Positions 36,239-37,539 of a stretch of 37,539 bases of DNA are shown here, in pieces. Both the position numbers and the translations under genes were made by a program. Position 1 is the stretch's first letter, and every line of letters starts with the position of its first letter. Origin of the DNA: Leptospira biflexa (GTDB taxonomy: Bacteria; Spirochaetota; UBA4802; UB4802). The stretch covers positions 1 to 37,539 of the forward strand of contig DYLU01000030.1 in the NCBI GenBank assembly GCA_020721905.1, in the 5' to 3' direction. The notes beneath the pieces were generated by a model. It was not told the DNA's origin. It saw nothing but the letters and a program-made list of their open reading frames with translations, and ran no database searches.

Positions 36239-36646
36239 TTAATTTTCTATATCATCAATTTTGGGCAGGGGCAATACAGGAATGCCCTCGGCCAAAAGAT
36301 CTTTCATCTCATCTTTCGATGCATTGCCATAGATATTGCGCTCTTCTTCAATGCCATAATAGATTGCACGAGCAACTTCGGGAAACCTGTTGCCAACGTT
36401 TTCAAAATGTTCTTTGATGTAAGAATCAATCATACGGACCATTTCAAAAATATTTGGTTGTTTTTTTTCAAGTATTGAGCTCTTTGCCTGAATCGAGCAA
36501 CCGGTATAAAGTCTTTTTATTTCACGCGAATTGCAGATTGGGCATTCAACAAGGCCTGCCTTCATCTGATCATCAAAGGCATTGTAATCCTTAAAAAATC
36601 CTTCAAATTTATGTCCGTTATTACATTCTAAGTCAAAACTGATCAT
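36239..36646 (-). CDS. DUF1178 family zinc-ribbon protein
   Basis: This 135-residue protein opens MISFDLECNNGHKFEGFF. It has a CPIC zinc-ribbon motif near residue 35 and ends with the family's ARAIYYGIEEERNIYGNAS and LLAEGIPVLPLP. It is a widespread family of unknown role. The start is placed at ATG 36646, nine bases after AAGGG; a start at 36688 would add an unconserved tail. Confidence 0.88.
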   Translation of the reverse strand: MISFDLECNNGHKFEGFFKDYNAFDDQMKAGLVECPICNSREIKRLYTGCSIQAKSSILEKKQPNIFEMVRMIDSYIKEHFENVGNRFPEVARAIYYGIEEERNIYGNASKDEMKDLLAEGIPVLPLPKIDDIEN

Positions 36647-36778
36647 GACATGGACCCTTAATTGTATCAGTGTATTATAGCCATTCACTAATAATTGTGA
36701 TAGTATGGCAAATATATTTCAAAAAATTATATTTTAGGCGATAGCTCATAATAAAATTATTATTTTTTATAATTTTTG

Positions 36779-36806
36779 TTGACAATTATATAGTTAATTT
36801 TATATG
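36779..36806 (+). promoter_or_regulatory. rRNA promoter P1
   Basis: TTGACA at 36779-36784 and TATATG at 36801-36806 with a 16-base spacer lie in a very AT-rich stretch. This is the first of three similar promoters before the 16S gene. Confidence 0.65.
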
Positions 36807-36911
36807 GTCATACAGCATTAATTTTAAAGACTACATCCTGTTAGCATTGAAGTGGGGATGTACATTAATAAAAAATTTCTTTTATTTTATAGATTTTTTT
36901 TTCAAAAAAGC

Positions 36912-36940
36912 TTGACAGCACAATAGTGTTTAACTATATG
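36912..36940 (+). promoter_or_regulatory. rRNA promoter P2
   Basis: TTGACA at 36912-36917 and TATATG at 36935-36940 with a 17-base spacer. The hexamers are the same as in P1. T/A tracts directly upstream could act as an UP element. Confidence 0.75.
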
Positions 36941-37046
36941 TACATATCACTTAACGATAGAAGCTGACGTGTTCTTTTTAACCATCGTAGAAAAAATTTC
37001 TTTTAAAGAAAGCTTTAAAAAAAATTGAAAAGTTTGTAAGAAAAAC

Positions 37047-37075
37047 TTGACAAACTAAAATAAAGCGAGTATATT
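37047..37075 (+). promoter_or_regulatory. rRNA promoter P3
   Basis: TTGACA at 37047-37052 and TATATT at 37070-37075 with an optimal 17-base spacer. Transcription should begin near 37082, about 28 bases before the terminator-like hairpin and about 175 bases before mature 16S rRNA. Confidence 0.8.
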
Positions 37076-37109
37076 TAAAGAAAAGCTTTCAGAACACTTT
37101 AAGCAACTC

Positions 37110-37131
37110 TCCCACTTGAGTGGGATTTTTT
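37110..37131 (+). terminator. Terminator-like hairpin inside the rRNA leader
   Basis: TCCCAC (37110-37115) pairs with GTGGGA (37120-37125) around TTGA, and six T residues follow. This is an intrinsic terminator by form, but it lies between the rRNA promoters and 16S. It may attenuate rRNA synthesis or end a short leader RNA. Confidence 0.65.
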
Positions 37132-37144
37132 ATCCAAAAACATG

Positions 37145-37159
37145 GTTCTTTGAAAACTG
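37145..37159 (+). promoter_or_regulatory. boxA-like antitermination site
   Basis: GTTCTTTGAAAACTG, 14 bases after the hairpin's T run, resembles the boxA/NusB-NusE sites seen before 16S genes. A 14-bp dyad (AGGTTT-TG-AAACCT) follows at 37202-37215 and could serve as boxB or in processing. Confidence 0.6.
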
Positions 37160-37256
37160 AGTAGTATCTCACGGGTGAATGGTTTCATCTTTGTAGAAAA
37201 TAGGTTTTGAAACCTCTAATTATTAAAATTTAGAATGTAAACTCTTTATTATATTC

Positions 37257-37539
<283 letters not shown>

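Overview
This window looks like an AT-rich chromosomal segment of a free-living, Gram-negative-type bacterium, probably a spirochaete (Spirochaetota). The best evidence is the 5' part of a 16S rRNA gene at the right edge, whose opening resembles spirochaetal 16S as I remember it. No database search was possible, so the phylum is an inference. Several lipoproteins and signal peptides and a Prc-type protease fit a diderm envelope. Most genes are housekeeping. I see no prophage, CRISPR array or intact insertion sequence.

Layout. 1-126: two copies of a short repeat of the kind found beside REP-associated transposases. 180-3138 (minus): a group 2 sigma-70 factor, ribosomal protein L31 and Rho. 3708-6276 (minus): two translationally coupled class III aminotransferases. 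The downstream one has glutamate in place of the PLP-binding lysine. A divergent TetR gene and a candidate operator lie beside them. 7106-9880 (minus): a secreted polysaccharide deacetylase, a second TetR regulator and a double-hotdog MaoC-like protein, followed by a dense cluster of GTTAC/GTAAC dyads. 10219-14572 (plus): aspartate kinase, D-Ala-D-Ala ligase, a HAD phosphatase, phosphatidylserine synthase and MoaC. 14716-16882: a CIRCE-controlled groES-groEL operon with a strong terminator. 16883-21000: a membrane-anchored glycosyltransferase, an orphan HgdB-like protein and a Prc protease. 21322-25209 (plus): gatA, three small envelope proteins and moaA. 25244-28263: tRNA-Asp, an unknown protein and a membrane diguanylate cyclase. 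28617-35544: an AEC-type transporter, a small protein, an AI-2E family permease, an OB-like lipoprotein, LL-diaminopimelate aminotransferase and a penicillin-acylase-like membrane protein. 35556-36646: tRNA-Ala, a membrane protein and a DUF1178 protein. 36779-37539: a three-promoter rRNA leader and the start of 16S rRNA.

Functionally, LysC, DapL and Ddl are all steps toward lysine/diaminopimelate and peptidoglycan. MoaC and MoaA make the molybdopterin precursor. PssA and the MaoC-like protein touch lipid metabolism.

The most unusual signals are: (1) a strongly over-represented word, GCGATAG(T/C), spread over both strands in genes and gaps; (2) the active/inactive-looking aminotransferase pair; (3) an rRNA leader with three consensus promoters and a terminator-like hairpin before a boxA-like site; (4) two palindrome-rich control regions next to TetR genes; (5) a penicillin-acylase homologue with an altered nucleophile site.
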